Assembly (NCBI RefSeq): GCF_040869045.1
Contig: NC_090322.1
Location: forward strand, 269,478,662 to 269,542,661
Source of the DNA: Eurosta solidaginis
Lineage: Eukaryota; Arthropoda; Insecta; Diptera; Tephritidae
Length of the DNA: 64,000 nucleotides
Direction: 5' to 3'
Shown: positions 33,844 through 45,352 of the stretch, one piece after another
Numbering within the stretch: position 1 is the first letter of the stretch
Layout: each line of letters starts with the position of its first letter
Made by a program: the position numbers and the translations under genes
The notes under the pieces: generated by a model
What the model saw: the letters and a program-made list of their open reading frames with translations, nothing else
The model's database searches: none
What the model was told of the DNA's origin: nothing

Positions 33844-34533
33844 ATGAATTTGCGAAATAATTTCACGCTCCTGTTCGTCGCGCTTAGCTTCCGTTTCACC
33901 TGCACGAATGCGGAATTTCGCGTTAAAGTTAGCAGTTGTAGCAGTTGTGTGGATACAGATGATCAATCATATGTGGTGGGAATATATCGAGCCAAAAAAT
34001 ATGTTTGCGTTGGCTCATTGGTCACTATGGAATACGTGGTTACAGCTGTAGAATGCGTGAACATACTAGATCGGCGAAACCTCAAAGTTATAGCTGGTCC
34101 AGAGAAGCGACGGCAAGTTCGCAAAAATTTTCCTGAAGTATTTACCGCTGAAATGGATTTAAATATAATTAAAGTGCACCCCGCCTTTAACCCAGATTCA
34201 GTAGGAACAATAGAACTTTGCAAAACTGTATTAGAACCGCGCATGCCTATCCAAGTTAGTGGATGGTATACATATAGGAATGACATCTGTCCTACTGTCG
34301 AAACTATAAAATTAAAGCGCGAACGTCACCGCATTGTCAATGGGCAAATACAAACAACTCCAATAATAACGATTTCGGGAACTGGTTCAACAACTGGAGC
34401 ACCTGGCGTTGTGGACGGAGCTCTTTGTGCTGTGGCAGGATCTTATACCCGTTCTTCGCTTATGATATATACAGATTTATCTGCTGACAGTGGTCCTCTA
34501 TTATTTATAAAGCAAAGAACGGGATGTCCATAA
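33844..34533 (+). CDS. Secreted, catalytically inactive trypsin-like serine protease homologue
   Basis: 229 residues from the ATG at 33844; the frame is open slightly upstream, but that start would be a TTG and would bury the signal peptide. Residues 1-23 form a signal peptide ending near TCTNA. The trypsin-like fold is recognisable: 'CVGSLVTMEYVVTAVEC' equals the CGGSL...VLTAAHC block with the catalytic His replaced by Glu (residue 70). The DIAL block is lost (around 119-126). 'GAPGVVDGALCAVAG' (185-199) stands where GDSGGPL...GV.S.G would be, so the nucleophilic Ser is gone too. There is no IVGG activation site. All three triad positions appear missing, so it should act as a pseudoprotease, for instance in binding or decoy roles; the actual function is unknown. 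It has no intron, its own TATA box, and sits in the sense orientation inside the giant LL5 intron. Confidence 0.75.
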   Translation: MNLRNNFTLLFVALSFRFTCTNAEFRVKVSSCSSCVDTDDQSYVVGIYRAKKYVCVGSLVTMEYVVTAVECVNILDRRNLKVIAGPEKRRQVRKNFPEVFTAEMDLNIIKVHPAFNPDSVGTIELCKTVLEPRMPIQVSGWYTYRNDICPTVETIKLKRERHRIVNGQIQTTPIITISGTGSTTGAPGVVDGALCAVAGSYTRSSLMIYTDLSADSGPLLFIKQRTGCP

Positions 34534-35330
34534 GTGTTTTTATAAATCAAATGCTGTCATAAAAGTATGCAATGCTTCTAAATTAATAGTATAGAGAGGG
34601 TACACTCGCAAACATCAGAGTGCTGATATATTTCTATTAAAATGTTTTCATTTTTCTTTTCCATGTAGAGATGTACCTAAATTATAATTTTTTATTGTAA
34701 AACTTAAACTTCTACTATCAAAATACTTCGTGAATTAAAAAGTTATTGCGCATATATTATTGTAGCAATATCGGAGTGTTACATATATTACTGCTGAGTG
34801 GAACATCGCCCTATCTCGGCTGCAAGCCTCATTATAGATTTTTTTGTATAAATGCCCCAGCTCACGTCAAAACATTTTGAGTCTATGCAGAGGTAGCGCG
34901 TTTTCGAAATGGTGGCTGAGACAGGGTGAAATTCCACTCAGCAGTCGAAATGGCGATGTTTTTATGATATTATTACAAAGAAATGCTGATGATTGCGATT
35001 TAATAAAAAGCTTTGGTTATATTCATCGAAAAATCAAGTTGTTATTTTCTTTACTGACTTCAACCAAACTCATATATTTATTTCTATTTCACCGATTATG
35101 AGTTGACAAAAAATGAATACTCTTCTCCTAAAACTCATTGGCAACGGACTGGTACAAATTTCGGAAATGTGTATCAGGAAGAATTGGGCAGCCAAAAGAG
35201 GTTACCACCGTTTAGGAGTTCGAGGAGTGGAGCGACTCTGAGAAGATTCAAAGGCAAATTAAAGCCACTATGGTGAAATAAGTAGTTGATTCTTCTTACA
35301 GGTCAGGTAAAAGAGATCCTTAAGTTGGCA
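34534..35330. other. Gene-free stretch
   Basis: The 3' flank of the protease homologue. An 85-codon + frame at 34844-35101 has no recognisable motif. AATAAA at ~35001 is the first canonical poly(A) signal noticed, which would make a long 3' UTR; this is weak. Confidence 0.35.
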
Positions 35331-35334
35331 GAAG

Positions 35335-35640
35335 TTGCGGAAAACAAGGAGTGCTGGGACGAATATAGAGATCTGTTGTGGATCTTTAAACGTGAAATCA
35401 ACAGGTCGAAGAGAGTTTCATAGAAAAATGTCTGTGCGGACATCGAATATGAATGAGGAGTTAATCTTTTCAGCACTGCATACTTACACCAAAGTTAAGC
35501 CAATCGATACTGCATTGCATAGGGTGGTCATAAATATAGAGAAAGCCCAGGAACACCAAGAATATGCTTTAGGTGTTTTTCTGGAGCTTTCAACAATATC
35601 TCGAAACGAGAAACACGGACAGTCTCAACTCAATTAAAGT
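35335..35640 (+). mobile_element. LOA/R1-type reverse transcriptase fragment
   Basis: The frame includes 'ALHTYTKVKPIDTALHRVVI' and 'EYALGVFLEL', matching the RT segment at 13230-13350 ('QHAYTKGK', 'HRMVINIAKA', 'EYALGVFLD'). The catalytic Asp position reads Glu. Truncated both sides. Confidence 0.65.
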
Positions 35641-35789
35641 TCATCCCTTTACAAAATGAATCGGCTCGATGTTAAGCTGACGAGTGATCACGTCGTAACG
35701 GGGTCTAGGCAACAAAACCTGTAAACAGAGAAGAGCCGCAAGGTGGGATTTTAGTGGCGTCCACAGTATTGGTGACGCTAGCCTTAATA

Positions 35790-36110
35790 ATATTGTAAAT
35801 GAGAAAGTTTGTATGTTTGGATGTCCAAACGTTTGTCTTTGTGACTCATTCACGCAAGAACGACTAAACGGATTTGGACGAAATTTGGCATACATATAGC
35901 CAATAGTCTAGAAAAATGGTGGACGTCCCCGCCCCCTAGAAACAGGTATAATTTAATTATTATATTTTTTAGTCTTTGTGACTAAATCACGCCAGAACGG
36001 CCACACGGATTTTGATGAAATTTGAGACACAGACGATAGTCTACTGGCGAAATCTTATTCGACCATTGAAAGGGGGGGAGTTCCACCCCTTCGATTAATT
36101 ACTTTTCGCT
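35790..36110. repeat. Dispersed repeat with two diverged internal units
   Basis: TCTTTGTGACTCATTCACGC (35836) and TCTTTGTGACTAAATCACGC (35973) each precede a '..ACGG ATTT..G..GAAATTTG' segment, ~137 bp apart. It looks like a piece of a transposon with tandem units; family not identified. Confidence 0.45.
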
Positions 36111-37021
36111 AATTTTTACACATTATAACTTTACGTATACTGACCTCCACCAATATTACAAACTCAATGGGTCAAATAAGTCAAGGTCTTCCAAAGTGAG
36201 CAGTGGCACTCGGGGCCCCCTCCTCCCCCCGGTGCAAAATCTATAAATTGTTATAACTGAATATCAATTTTCTCCTAAATCAATAATTTTTCGTATCTGG
36301 CTAATACAGATCGAGGTCTAAACACTGGTGGGTCTATGTCACTGGTGGGACATACTTTATTCTTGAATAATTCCTTAACAAGAAGTCAAAACGGAATTGT
36401 TGGATATATTTGAAACGAATTTGTAACATTGTATAACAAGTATTAAATAAAAGAACGATTTGCAAAATTTAGAATAACAACTTCAAGCTTTTTTGTGACG
36501 GGTGGGACAAAGCTAATACTGCCCTATAAATCGAATAATGTGAATACAGGGTAAATTAATATCGTTAAATTAGCACTTTACTTTAAGTATGAGTAAAAAA
36601 AGGTATTGAAAATTAAATTTAATATTAAATTTAATAGTTTTGGGTTGATTGAAGATGTTTACAACATTAGTATCCACACTGTGTCCAATTTTATAAAAAA
36701 AAAATTATCTGCCCACCAAGGTTAACTTTATCAGGGAACCTCCCTGGTCTAAATATTTATTGAAAAAAAAATCGCAAGAATAAATAAACGAAATTTCGAT
36801 ACCGTGTGTCATCGCAACGCATTTATATTTCGGTCACTCTTTATTCACAAGTGGCTGATTTTGCAGACATCAGGTTTTACCAGTGGGGACGTTTGGCATG
36901 AAAAGCCTACTATTTTGTTTTGTCTTGAATCTGGCAACATGTCCAGCCGCGGTTTAAACGGCTAGGCGCCAATTAAATTAGTACTAATATTAAAACGAAT
37001 AACGCGCGATAACCTCCGAAG
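36111..37021. other. Gene-free stretch
   Basis: No supported gene. The ACGGGTGGGAC motif near 36498 is shared with 31523 and 31728. Confidence 0.35.
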
Positions 37022-37341
37022 AGATCTAAGAGCGAGCTTCTCTTCCAATTTGCGTCGTGCTCCTCTTGATTTTCCCTATAAATTGGCCGGACGGGACCTA
37101 CATGTTTTATGCCGACTCCGAACGGCATCGCGAGGCAGATGAGTTTTCACTGAGAGCTTTTCATGTCAGAAATACACTCGGAGCGCTTGTCAAACACTGC
37201 CGAGGGGCGACCCCGCTTAGAAAAATTTTCTTCTAATTGAAAAACCTTATTTCTAAAATTTTGATGTTGCTTTGCCCGGGATGCGAACCCAGGGCATACG
37301 GTGTGGCAGGCGGAGCACGCTACCATCACACCACGGTGGCA
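37022..37341 (-). mobile_element. tRNA-derived SINE, near full-length
   Basis: On the minus strand the head begins GCCACCGTGGTGTGATGG and carries a Pol III A box (TGATGGTAGCGTG, 37316-37328) and a B box (GGTTCGCATCCC, 37278-37289) at tRNA-like spacing. The ~230 bp body contains GATGAGTTTTC and CCTACATGTTTTATGCCGAC (+ strand), also seen at 17041-17210 and 18640-18870. The apparent 60-residue frame is a shadow. Confidence 0.85.
37278..37328 (-). promoter_or_regulatory. Pol III internal promoter (A and B boxes) of the SINE
   Basis: A box at 37316-37328 and B box at 37278-37289 on the minus strand agree with TRGYNNANNGG-like and GGTTCRANNCC consensuses, the latter with one change. Confidence 0.7.
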
Positions 37342-37781
37342 CTACATCAAATATGCTGGCACACATTAAACATTATACACTTTATTATTTTGTTTTATTA
37401 AACGCACTTTCACCAAATTTTATATTTTATAATTTATTTAATTTATAGTTTTGAACTTCGCTTTGCAAATAGAAATGAAAATAGTAGTCACAAAACTGAT
37501 TCTCAATTCTTTCGGTTGCAGCTCAGCTCATTCTCAATTTCTTCTCTCGCATGTAGTTGCCACACTTGATTGTTTCGAACAAAACTTGCATGTTTGACAT
37601 AACATTTTAAATAGAGAACTTGTAAGTTATAGAAAAGTAAAGAATCAAATCGCTAGAAGGTAATTCACCACTGGAGTAATTTTACATGTAATTCGGCAAG
37701 TTTAATTTTCGTAACACTTTAAGTTGAAACGATTCCAAAACAACTCAAACTTTTATGTTGTTCGAAACATCAACATTAACA

Positions 37782-40132
37782 AGTAAGGAAGACTAAGTTC
37801 GGGTGTAACCGAACATTACATACTCAGTTGAGAGCTGTGGAGACAAAGTAAGGGAAAATCACAATGTTGTAAAAAGAACCTAGGGTAACCCTGGAATGTG
37901 TTTGTATGACATGTGTATCAAATGGAAGGTATTAAAGAGTATTTTAAGAGGAAGTGGGCCATAGTTCTATAGATGGACGCCATTTAGGGATATCGCCATA
38001 AAGGTGGACCAGGCCTGACTCTAGAATTTGTTTGCACGATATGGGTATCAAATGAAATGTGTTAATGATAATTTTAAAAGGGAGTGGGCCTAAGTTCTAT
38101 AGGTGGACGCCTTTTCGAGATATCGCCATAAAGGTGGACCAGGGGTGACTCTAGAATTTATTTTGTACGATATGGGTATCAAATGAAAGGTGTTAATGAG
38201 TATTTTAAAAGGGAGTGGGCCTTAGTTCTATAGGTGGACGCCTTGTCGGAATATCGTTATAAAAGTGGACCAGGGTTGACTCTAGAATGCGTTTGTACAA
38301 GATGGGTATCAAACGAAAGGTGTTAATAAGTGTTTTAAAAGGGAGTGGGCCTTAGTTCTATGGGTGGACGCCTTTTCGGGATATCGCCATAAACGTGGAC
38401 CAGGGGTGACTCTTGAATGCGTTTGTACAATATGGGTATCAAATGAAAGGTGTTAATGAGTATTTTAAAAGGGCGTGGGCCTTAGTTCTATAGGTGGACG
38501 CCTTTTCAAGATATCGCCATAAAGGTGGACCAGGGGTGACTCTAGAATGTGTTTGTACGATATGGGTATCAAATGAAAGGTGTTAATGAGTATTTTAAAA
38601 AGGAGTGGGCCTTAGTTCTATATGTGGACGCCTTTTCGAGATATCGCCATAAACGTGGACCAGGGGTGACTCTAGAATGTGTTTGTACGATATGGGTATC
38701 AAATTAAAGGTATTAATGAGGGTTTTAAAAGGGAGTGGCCCTTAGTTGTATATGTGAAGGCGTTTTCGAGATATCGACCAAAATGTGGACCAGGGTGATC
38801 CAGAACATCATCTGTCGGGTACCGCTAATTTATTTATATATGTAATACCACTAACAGTATTCCTTCCAAGATTCCAAGGGCTTTTGATTTCGCCCTGCAA
38901 AACTTTTTCATTTCCTTCTACTTAATATGGTAGGTGTCACACCCATTTTACCAAGTTTTTTCTAAAGTTATATTTTGCGTCAATAGACCAATACAATTAC
39001 CATGTTTCATCCCTTTTTTCGTATTTGGTATATAATTATGGCATTTTTTAATTTTTCGTAATTTTCGATATCGAAAAAGTGGGCGTGATCATAATCGGAC
39101 TTCGGCCATTTTTTACACCAATACAAAGTGAGTTCAGATAAGTACGTGAACTGAGTTTAGTAAAGATATATCGATTTTTGCTCAAGTTATCGTGGTAACG
39201 GCCGAGCGGGAGGACAGACGGTCGACTGTGTATAAAAACTGGGCGTGGCTTCAACCGATTTTGCCCTTTTTCACAGAAAACAGTTATCGTCCTAGAATCT
39301 AAGCCTCTACCAAATTTCACAAGGATTGGTAAATTTTTGTTCAACTTACGGCATTAAAAGTATCCTAGACAAATTAAATGAAAAGGGCGGAGCCACGCCC
39401 ATTTTGAAATTTTCTTTTATTTTTGTATTTTGTTGCAACATATCATTACTGGAGTTGAATGTTGACATAATTTACTTATATACTGTAAAGATATTAACTT
39501 TTCTTTTAAAATTTGAATTAAAAAATTTTTTTTTAAAAAGTGGGCGTGGTCGTTCTCCGATTTTGCTAATTTTTATTAAGCAGACATATAGTAAAAAGAG
39601 TAACGTTCCGGCCAAATTTCATCATGATATCTTCAACGACTGCCAAATTACAGCTTGCAAAACTTCTAAATTACCTTCTTTTAAAAGTGGGCGGTGCCAC
39701 GCCCATTGTCCAAAATTTTACTAGTTTTCTATTCTGCGTCATAAGTTCAACTCACCTACCAAGTTTCATCGCTTAATCCGTATTTGGTAAGGAATTATCG
39801 CACTTTTTCGATTTTTCGAAATTCACGATATCGAAAAAGTGGGCGTGGTTATTGTCCGATATCGTTCATTTTAAATAGCGATCTGAGATGAGTGTCCAGG
39901 AACCTACATACCAAATTTCATCAAGATACCTCAAAATTTACTCAAGTTATCGTGTTAACGGACAGACGGACGGACGGATATGGCTTAATCGAATTTTTTT
40001 TCGATACTGATGATTTTGATATATGGAGGTCTATATCTATCTCGATTCCTTTATACCTGTACAACCAACCGTTATCCAATCAAAGTTAATATACTCTGTG
40101 AGCTCTGCTCAACTGAGTATAAAAAAGGATGT
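37782..40132 (-). mobile_element. HINE/Helentron-like element (copy 2), inverted
   Basis: Inverted relative to the copy at 26736-30458 and sharing all its parts: the terminal hairpin (GTTCGGGTGTAACCGAAC at ~37798-37815), subterminal ACTCAGTTGAG/CTCAACTGAGT, a ~130 bp minisatellite (about 7 units, 37900-38800), the GGGCGTGGC-rich unique section and the (GGAC)n stretch at ~39960. It has fewer minisatellite units than copy 1. Frames at 39048-39724 and 39892-40089 are repeat shadows. Confidence 0.8.
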
Positions 40133-42290
40133 TTTTTATTATCTTATTAAATTCGTTCGCGTGAGTGAAAATTCGTAAAAATTTGAACAAAATGTTACTA
40201 GCTTTGGAAACATCCTGTTCGTTCAAACAAAACTTTTGCAACAAGAGGGCGCAGTTTTGCAATTCGCTTGGAGGAGAAGTTGCAAAATTGTACCCGATAA
40301 ATAGGTGTCCCGGTATCTCATAATTTTTTGCACAGTAAATTCAAAAAAGGGTTTCTCGTTTTGTATTGATAACTGAAAAACTAGTTTTTTGTTGTTTTCC
40401 CATTTTGTGTGTTTTTTCGATTTGGTGGCACCATCGTCAAAAGTACAAAGTAGAGAGCGCAGTGAACGTAAAATTCTCTTTGAAATTTGCTCATGTATTG
40501 ACTGTTGATCGCTGTTAAAATGACCAGTGAGATCAGTTGTGTTAACAGAAAAATCAGTTAGATTGACCAGGAATCTGTCAATTTTACAGAATTTTGTTAA
40601 CTTAAGAGCTTAATTTTGTAGCAATCAGTAAAGAACAATATATAAATGTCAAAACGTTGATTTAAAGTCGCCGTAGTTATTGAATGCGGAAACCAATTTG
40701 GGCCTTATGATTATTTTGTTGGAGGCAATATTATATTCCAATTCATCTTTTATTTTTAATATTGTTACTCAGGAATTCGTATTTCTGATTTATTCCAATC
40801 AGAAATAAAGCACATTAAATTGAGTTGCATTCATTTGAAGCAAAATCCACCGAACAAATCTTTATGGAATCAAAAATAATTTTTCAAATGAAATATGGCA
40901 ATCTGATAATGTATACGATTTATTATGACGAATATGTTAATCGGGAAAAGTACAAAAGTATCAGGCCTGAAACGGAAATTTCAAGGGTATTTAATGGAAA
41001 AGTGATTGCAGTCAGCAAATTTTGCAATCACTAGTGGGTGGGAATGCTCTCGATGAATTCGCAATCAAACTGAATGCTTTTCTTACATTCATGCTAACAC
41101 TAACGAAGAAATTTTTGAATGGAAATAATGAAATCGCATTCAAAATCGGCTTCTACTGCTAAAATCAACCAATCAAATTTGTGAATTGAATCATTCTGCA
41201 TTTATAACTATTTTGATTGAATCATTCTACACATTTGGTTATACCCGACTTTGTCGAGAAGAAAAATATGTATGTATGTATGTATGTCCCTATTCAAGTT
41301 TCATCACATTCTGCTTTATCAGCATTCCTTATTCTTTCTTGTTTATCATTTTTGCGAGATGTAGCCCAATGTTTGACACGTTATCTTTGTGTAATCTTCT
41401 TTTGTGATTACCTTCGCTGTAAGCTAGATATATGGGAGGTTCCATGAGAAAGTGAACTTTTGTTGCGAAAATAGTTTTTCTAATAAAATAAGCAATTTGG
41501 TGTATAAAAATTCGTTTTTAATCATATATGTAACACTCCTATATTGCTAATTAAAAATGCTCGCAATGTGTTTTGAATTCAAAATCAAAACAAGACAGCC
41601 TATAAAATTTTTGTGATTGTAGCAGCATAAGTGTGACAAGAAAAAATTTTAATTTAGGTACATTCGAATATTGAATACAAAAACAAAAACGTTTAAACAG
41701 CAATATATCGGCACTCTGATGTTTGGGAATGTACCGAGCCTTTTGTGGCAATATAGGAGTATTACATATATGTTTTTAATACTTTTTTTCACTTCTTAAA
41801 TTTTCAACTATGTATTGAATGAGGTTGAAAAATCTTGTTCTGAAAAAGCTATTAATGATTAAACATAAACCCCTGTATTCATGAAAAACTAAAATGGTTC
41901 TTATAATTTAATATTGGTTTTTACATTTACTTTAGTTTAAGTTTATTTGCCAAAATTTATTAAAACAAGCCGGAAAATGAACTACTTAAAAATTCGCGAG
42001 TTTCATGCACTTTTCGCAAAAAGAAAAGTATAAACTAATAGTGTTTTAAATAGGATTTCCTACGGACTCAGGCCGATCAATTAAAACTCTTGTTAAACAC
42101 GACTTTGTTGGCTCTTCGATTTTCGGAAGTATGCCATCTGCTAACCTTTTTTGTACATCAACTGATTGCAAGAGTTACCCTAAACTATTCTTTTACTAGT
42201 TTTATACTATACTAAATTTAAAGTTAGTTTACAGATCGATTAATCTGATAATTGATCGACAACGATCATACCTATACATACTGCTTAGCT
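40133..42290. other. Gene-free stretch
   Basis: AT-rich. A (TATG)n microsatellite lies at 41267-41287. No supported gene. Confidence 0.4.
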
Positions 42291-42960
42291 TTAATTTATT
42301 TCCAACGGGCTCTGCCCCGTGCTGTTCCCGCATACGCCAGAATTGTTCTCTTTACTTAACCAACTTCGGATACGATGGGCCTCTAATACGCCGTCGTATG
42401 GCAATTGTATTAACTGGCAACTTTCAATATCGCGAATATCGATAATTTTTATTGACTCATACGGTCGTTTCAACGTTCCTAATAACAACGTAGTCTCCTA
42501 ATTCATACTTCGTAGTCCCAGAATCTATTGTAGTTTTCCGTCTCGAGTCATAATCTTGTCGGGCTTTTAAATTTAAGTTTCGTTTAGCACCAGGATTAAC
42601 CCGTCCACTTGTCCGTTTGTCTGAGAAGATGCGACGGCCACCTTCATGTGAGCAATATTTCGTTTAGATGAGAAGTCGCTGAATTCTACAGATGTGAAGC
42701 ATGTAGGTACTCCGATCACTAACTATGCGTCTTGGTCGGTTATAATAATTAAAATACTTCTCGAAATCAGCAGTTACGTCTCTATTCTACTAGCAGTAGA
42801 GGAAGCTGGATAAATTTTCACAAACTTGGTAAAAGCAGCAACTATAACCCAGATGTGTTTCAATTGAAAAAGACTAAAATGGTCAATATGAAATGTTTCG
42901 AAAGGCAACGGGTTTTGGCAACTACATACAGATTTCTTTCAATAGCTCGTAAAGGCGCTG
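42291..42960 (-). mobile_element. Ty3/gypsy-like integrase fragment
   Basis: Minus-strand pieces give, in order, an integrase core section ('RPRRIVSDRSTY' = IVSDRGT..F with the second catalytic Asp, then a degraded 'NGQV.R' segment near 42600), 'RQDYDSRRK', 'YELGDYVVIRNVET', and the C-terminal 'LIQLPYDGVLEAHRIRSW' (65-codon frame 42291-42488). Several stops. It may belong to the family that left the solo LTRs at 10678, 52144 and 62407, but no LTR adjoins it. Confidence 0.65.
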
Positions 42961-43079
42961 CATACATTAAATACCTTGGACAATTTATTATGAATGCCTC
43001 TACTTTTGCTCTCATGTTAAAAAACCAATAATACAGAGCTAATTTCTCTACAGTCTTGTCATTTAAACCTTATAATATT

Positions 43080-43400
43080 GGACTCCATTTCCGACGGTAC
43101 CTATAACATCGAAACGAGGCTTCAGACAAGGCAACTCCCTTTCGTGCGCTTTCTTTAAAATGATGCTGGCGAAGATAATTCTAGCAGCAGAACTACGCCG
43201 TCATGGTACAATCTATTATAAGAGTGTGCAATAACTGGCGTTTACTAATGATATTGATATTATTTGCCTGAAAAAAACACGCTGTGAGTTTTGCCTTCTC
43301 GTATTAGATAAAGAAGCAAAAAAAGTGGATCTTGTTGCTTGGATTGGCCCATTAGTTAGACGGGACTTCAGTTCATTGAAAGCATCAAATCAAAGTTAGT
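43080..43400 (+). mobile_element. RTE-like reverse transcriptase palm fragment
   Basis: The + strand reads 'KRGFRQGNSLSCAFF', 'AKIILAAELRRHGTIYYKSVQ' and 'AFTNDIDIICL', then 'LDKEAKKVDLV'. These are the RT motif (RQGDSLS), the catalytic YADD block (here FTND, so its first Asp is lost) and the following helix of the RTE copies in this window. Confidence 0.7.
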
Positions 43401-45083
43401 GTTTCGCCTCAATAAATTTTGCAATTGCTTAGTAATCTGAGAGAATTACGAAATGAAACGTCGATATAAGAAAACAATCCGATACAAGGTTGCAGCTGTT
43501 TTTGAATGATAGGCACTGGAAAGGTAATGATATAATCGATTTCCTTGAAGCCGAATTCGGTTTTATGTAAAGTAAGTTTCGGTCCAATTAATATTGTTTC
43601 CAATATTCTCTTATATTATATTCCTCTATGCTAGTTTGCTAAGCAAATAAAAATTCAAATATTAATCTCTCCTATGCAATTTCTAATCCTAAAATCTTTG
43701 ATTTAAAACAAAATTTTTTCTCCGTTTAATTGGAAAATTTTGAGTTTTATTTTCAATTTTTGTATATGTGTACATATGACTTTTTTGCAAATATCTAAAG
43801 ATTTAAAAAAAACACAATCAAACATTGTAAGCTTTTTTACATATAAAGAATAATTGAATGTGCCGTTTTCCCCAATTGAACTTTAAGCTGATCTGTTCGA
43901 CGATAATACTTTTTGTGAACAAAATTTGTGTTTATAGGACGGATAAATGTTTAAGTTATAAGAGGAAACGGCCATAAGTCGTGTCAACCCGTTTCTTAAA
44001 ACCAGAGATCTCTCGGTGATTGTAGCAAAATACTTAAGCAAGCATAAAATGTTGCATAATAGTACGTTTCCACCAAACCCAAATTTCGTGTTTGGCAAGT
44101 CTTTTATGCAAAATGAATTTTTTGATTTTCGCTTTCGGATTACTGATGTCGAGGTTAAAACCCGTCTTTCGTTACCGTTTCCGATATTTTTTAGACATGT
44201 TTCAGCACTCGTACGAAACTAGCAAACACGGAGTTTGGGTTTGGTTGAAACGTAGTTAATGATTGTCGCACCAATGACGATGGAACAACACGTACGCTCA
44301 TTACTTCACGCGTAGTTAGTGTCTGAACGAAGCTACAATATTTTAAAACGAATTTAATAATCCAGTAAATTAGTTAAGACAAATTATTTACTTATTTCGA
44401 GTATATAATAAGATTCTAGGACTAATAAAAATTTTGAAAGGGCTAAGCTGAGGTCTAGTTCTCCAAACAAGCTTAGCATTGCGATCCTGAATCCAGATGG
44501 GAATCTAGCTTAAAAACCTCCATTTTTAAGTTTAAGGATTATGCTAATCAAATGATCAGGTTGCCGAAAGAAAATATTCGATCGAATACTACTTTTATCA
44601 TTTAGACTAAGAACAACAACAATAGTACGACAACCGTATAAATAAACAAAAATAATAAGTATCAACGTTCGTGTATGAGTTTATGTGCATTATAAGTAGA
44701 TAGTGCACATATACATATATTCCATTAGTCCGATCAGTAGGTTGTAATCAAAAGTTACTCATAACCAGCGCTCAGTGGCGACGGTACCTCACGACGATTC
44801 ATCTGAACTACCTCAACTTTCAATTAATGAAAGTGAAATTTCTATAAAAGTTAATATACATTTCCAAAATTATGTATAATTTTTAGTACATAAATACATA
44901 CATATGTGCATACACAAGTGTGTGTGTGTCATGTTCACTGATCTGATATGGACAAATTTTCTGGGTTAATTTGCTGGTGAGATATCAAATACAATAACAT
45001 TTATAAGAAAATAACAAGCTGTTTAGTATTGCCGCTATTCGCTTAACGCTATGATATAATAATATTATCAATGTTTTTTTCAG
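43401..45083. other. 3' part of giant intron
   Basis: No supported gene or repeat; ends in the polypyrimidine tract and CAG acceptor at 45074-45083. Confidence 0.5.
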
Positions 45084-45276
45084 CAATAAAAACAGAAACT
45101 CTGCGACCATTGAGGGCGATGAAGTTTCTGTTAGCTTAACTAAAGAGAGCAAAGAGGATGAAAAATCAACGCAGGAACGTAACTCATCAATAGGAAACGG
45201 AAAAGATTTCTTTGAACAGATCGACCCCAATACTATTGAGGTAGTAAAAAATAAGCAAGTGGATAAAACTAGTCAG
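45084..45276 (+). CDS. LL5/PHLDB-like gene, candidate exon after the giant intron
   Basis: 193 bp lies between ATGTTTTTTTCAG and CAG|GTGAGA (donor at 45277). The first base C completes the Asp codon left by GA at 7883-7884. The following 64 codons are open and encode an acidic, polar segment (ATIEGDEVSVSLTKESKEDE ... NGKDFFEQIDPNTIEVV) ending in phase 0, consistent with a disordered linker of this protein. It cannot be recognised by homology from memory; the call rests on strong splice sites, matching phase, open frame and codon character. A minus-strand frame over it is a shadow. The PH domain expected downstream is not seen by 64000. Confidence 0.6.
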
Positions 45277-45352
45277 GTGAGAATGTAATCAATTTATTAC
45301 ACACTTAGATATATGAACATCTGATACAAGCATTAACACTAATATAATCAGA

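Larger units (their letters stand above)
7885..45083 (+). other. Giant (37.2 kb) intron of the LL5-like gene
   Basis: Bounded by GTAAGTAT at 7885 and a polypyrimidine tract plus CAG at 45074-45083. The flanking exons join in phase (GA|C = Asp). It holds the hexamer satellite, both HINE-like elements, a nested serine protease homologue gene and many TE relics. I cannot exclude further small exons inside it. Confidence 0.65.

Noticed and set aside
44985..45230. 81-codon minus frame
   Set aside because: Antisense to the candidate LL5 exon; no homology, and it crosses the splice acceptor.
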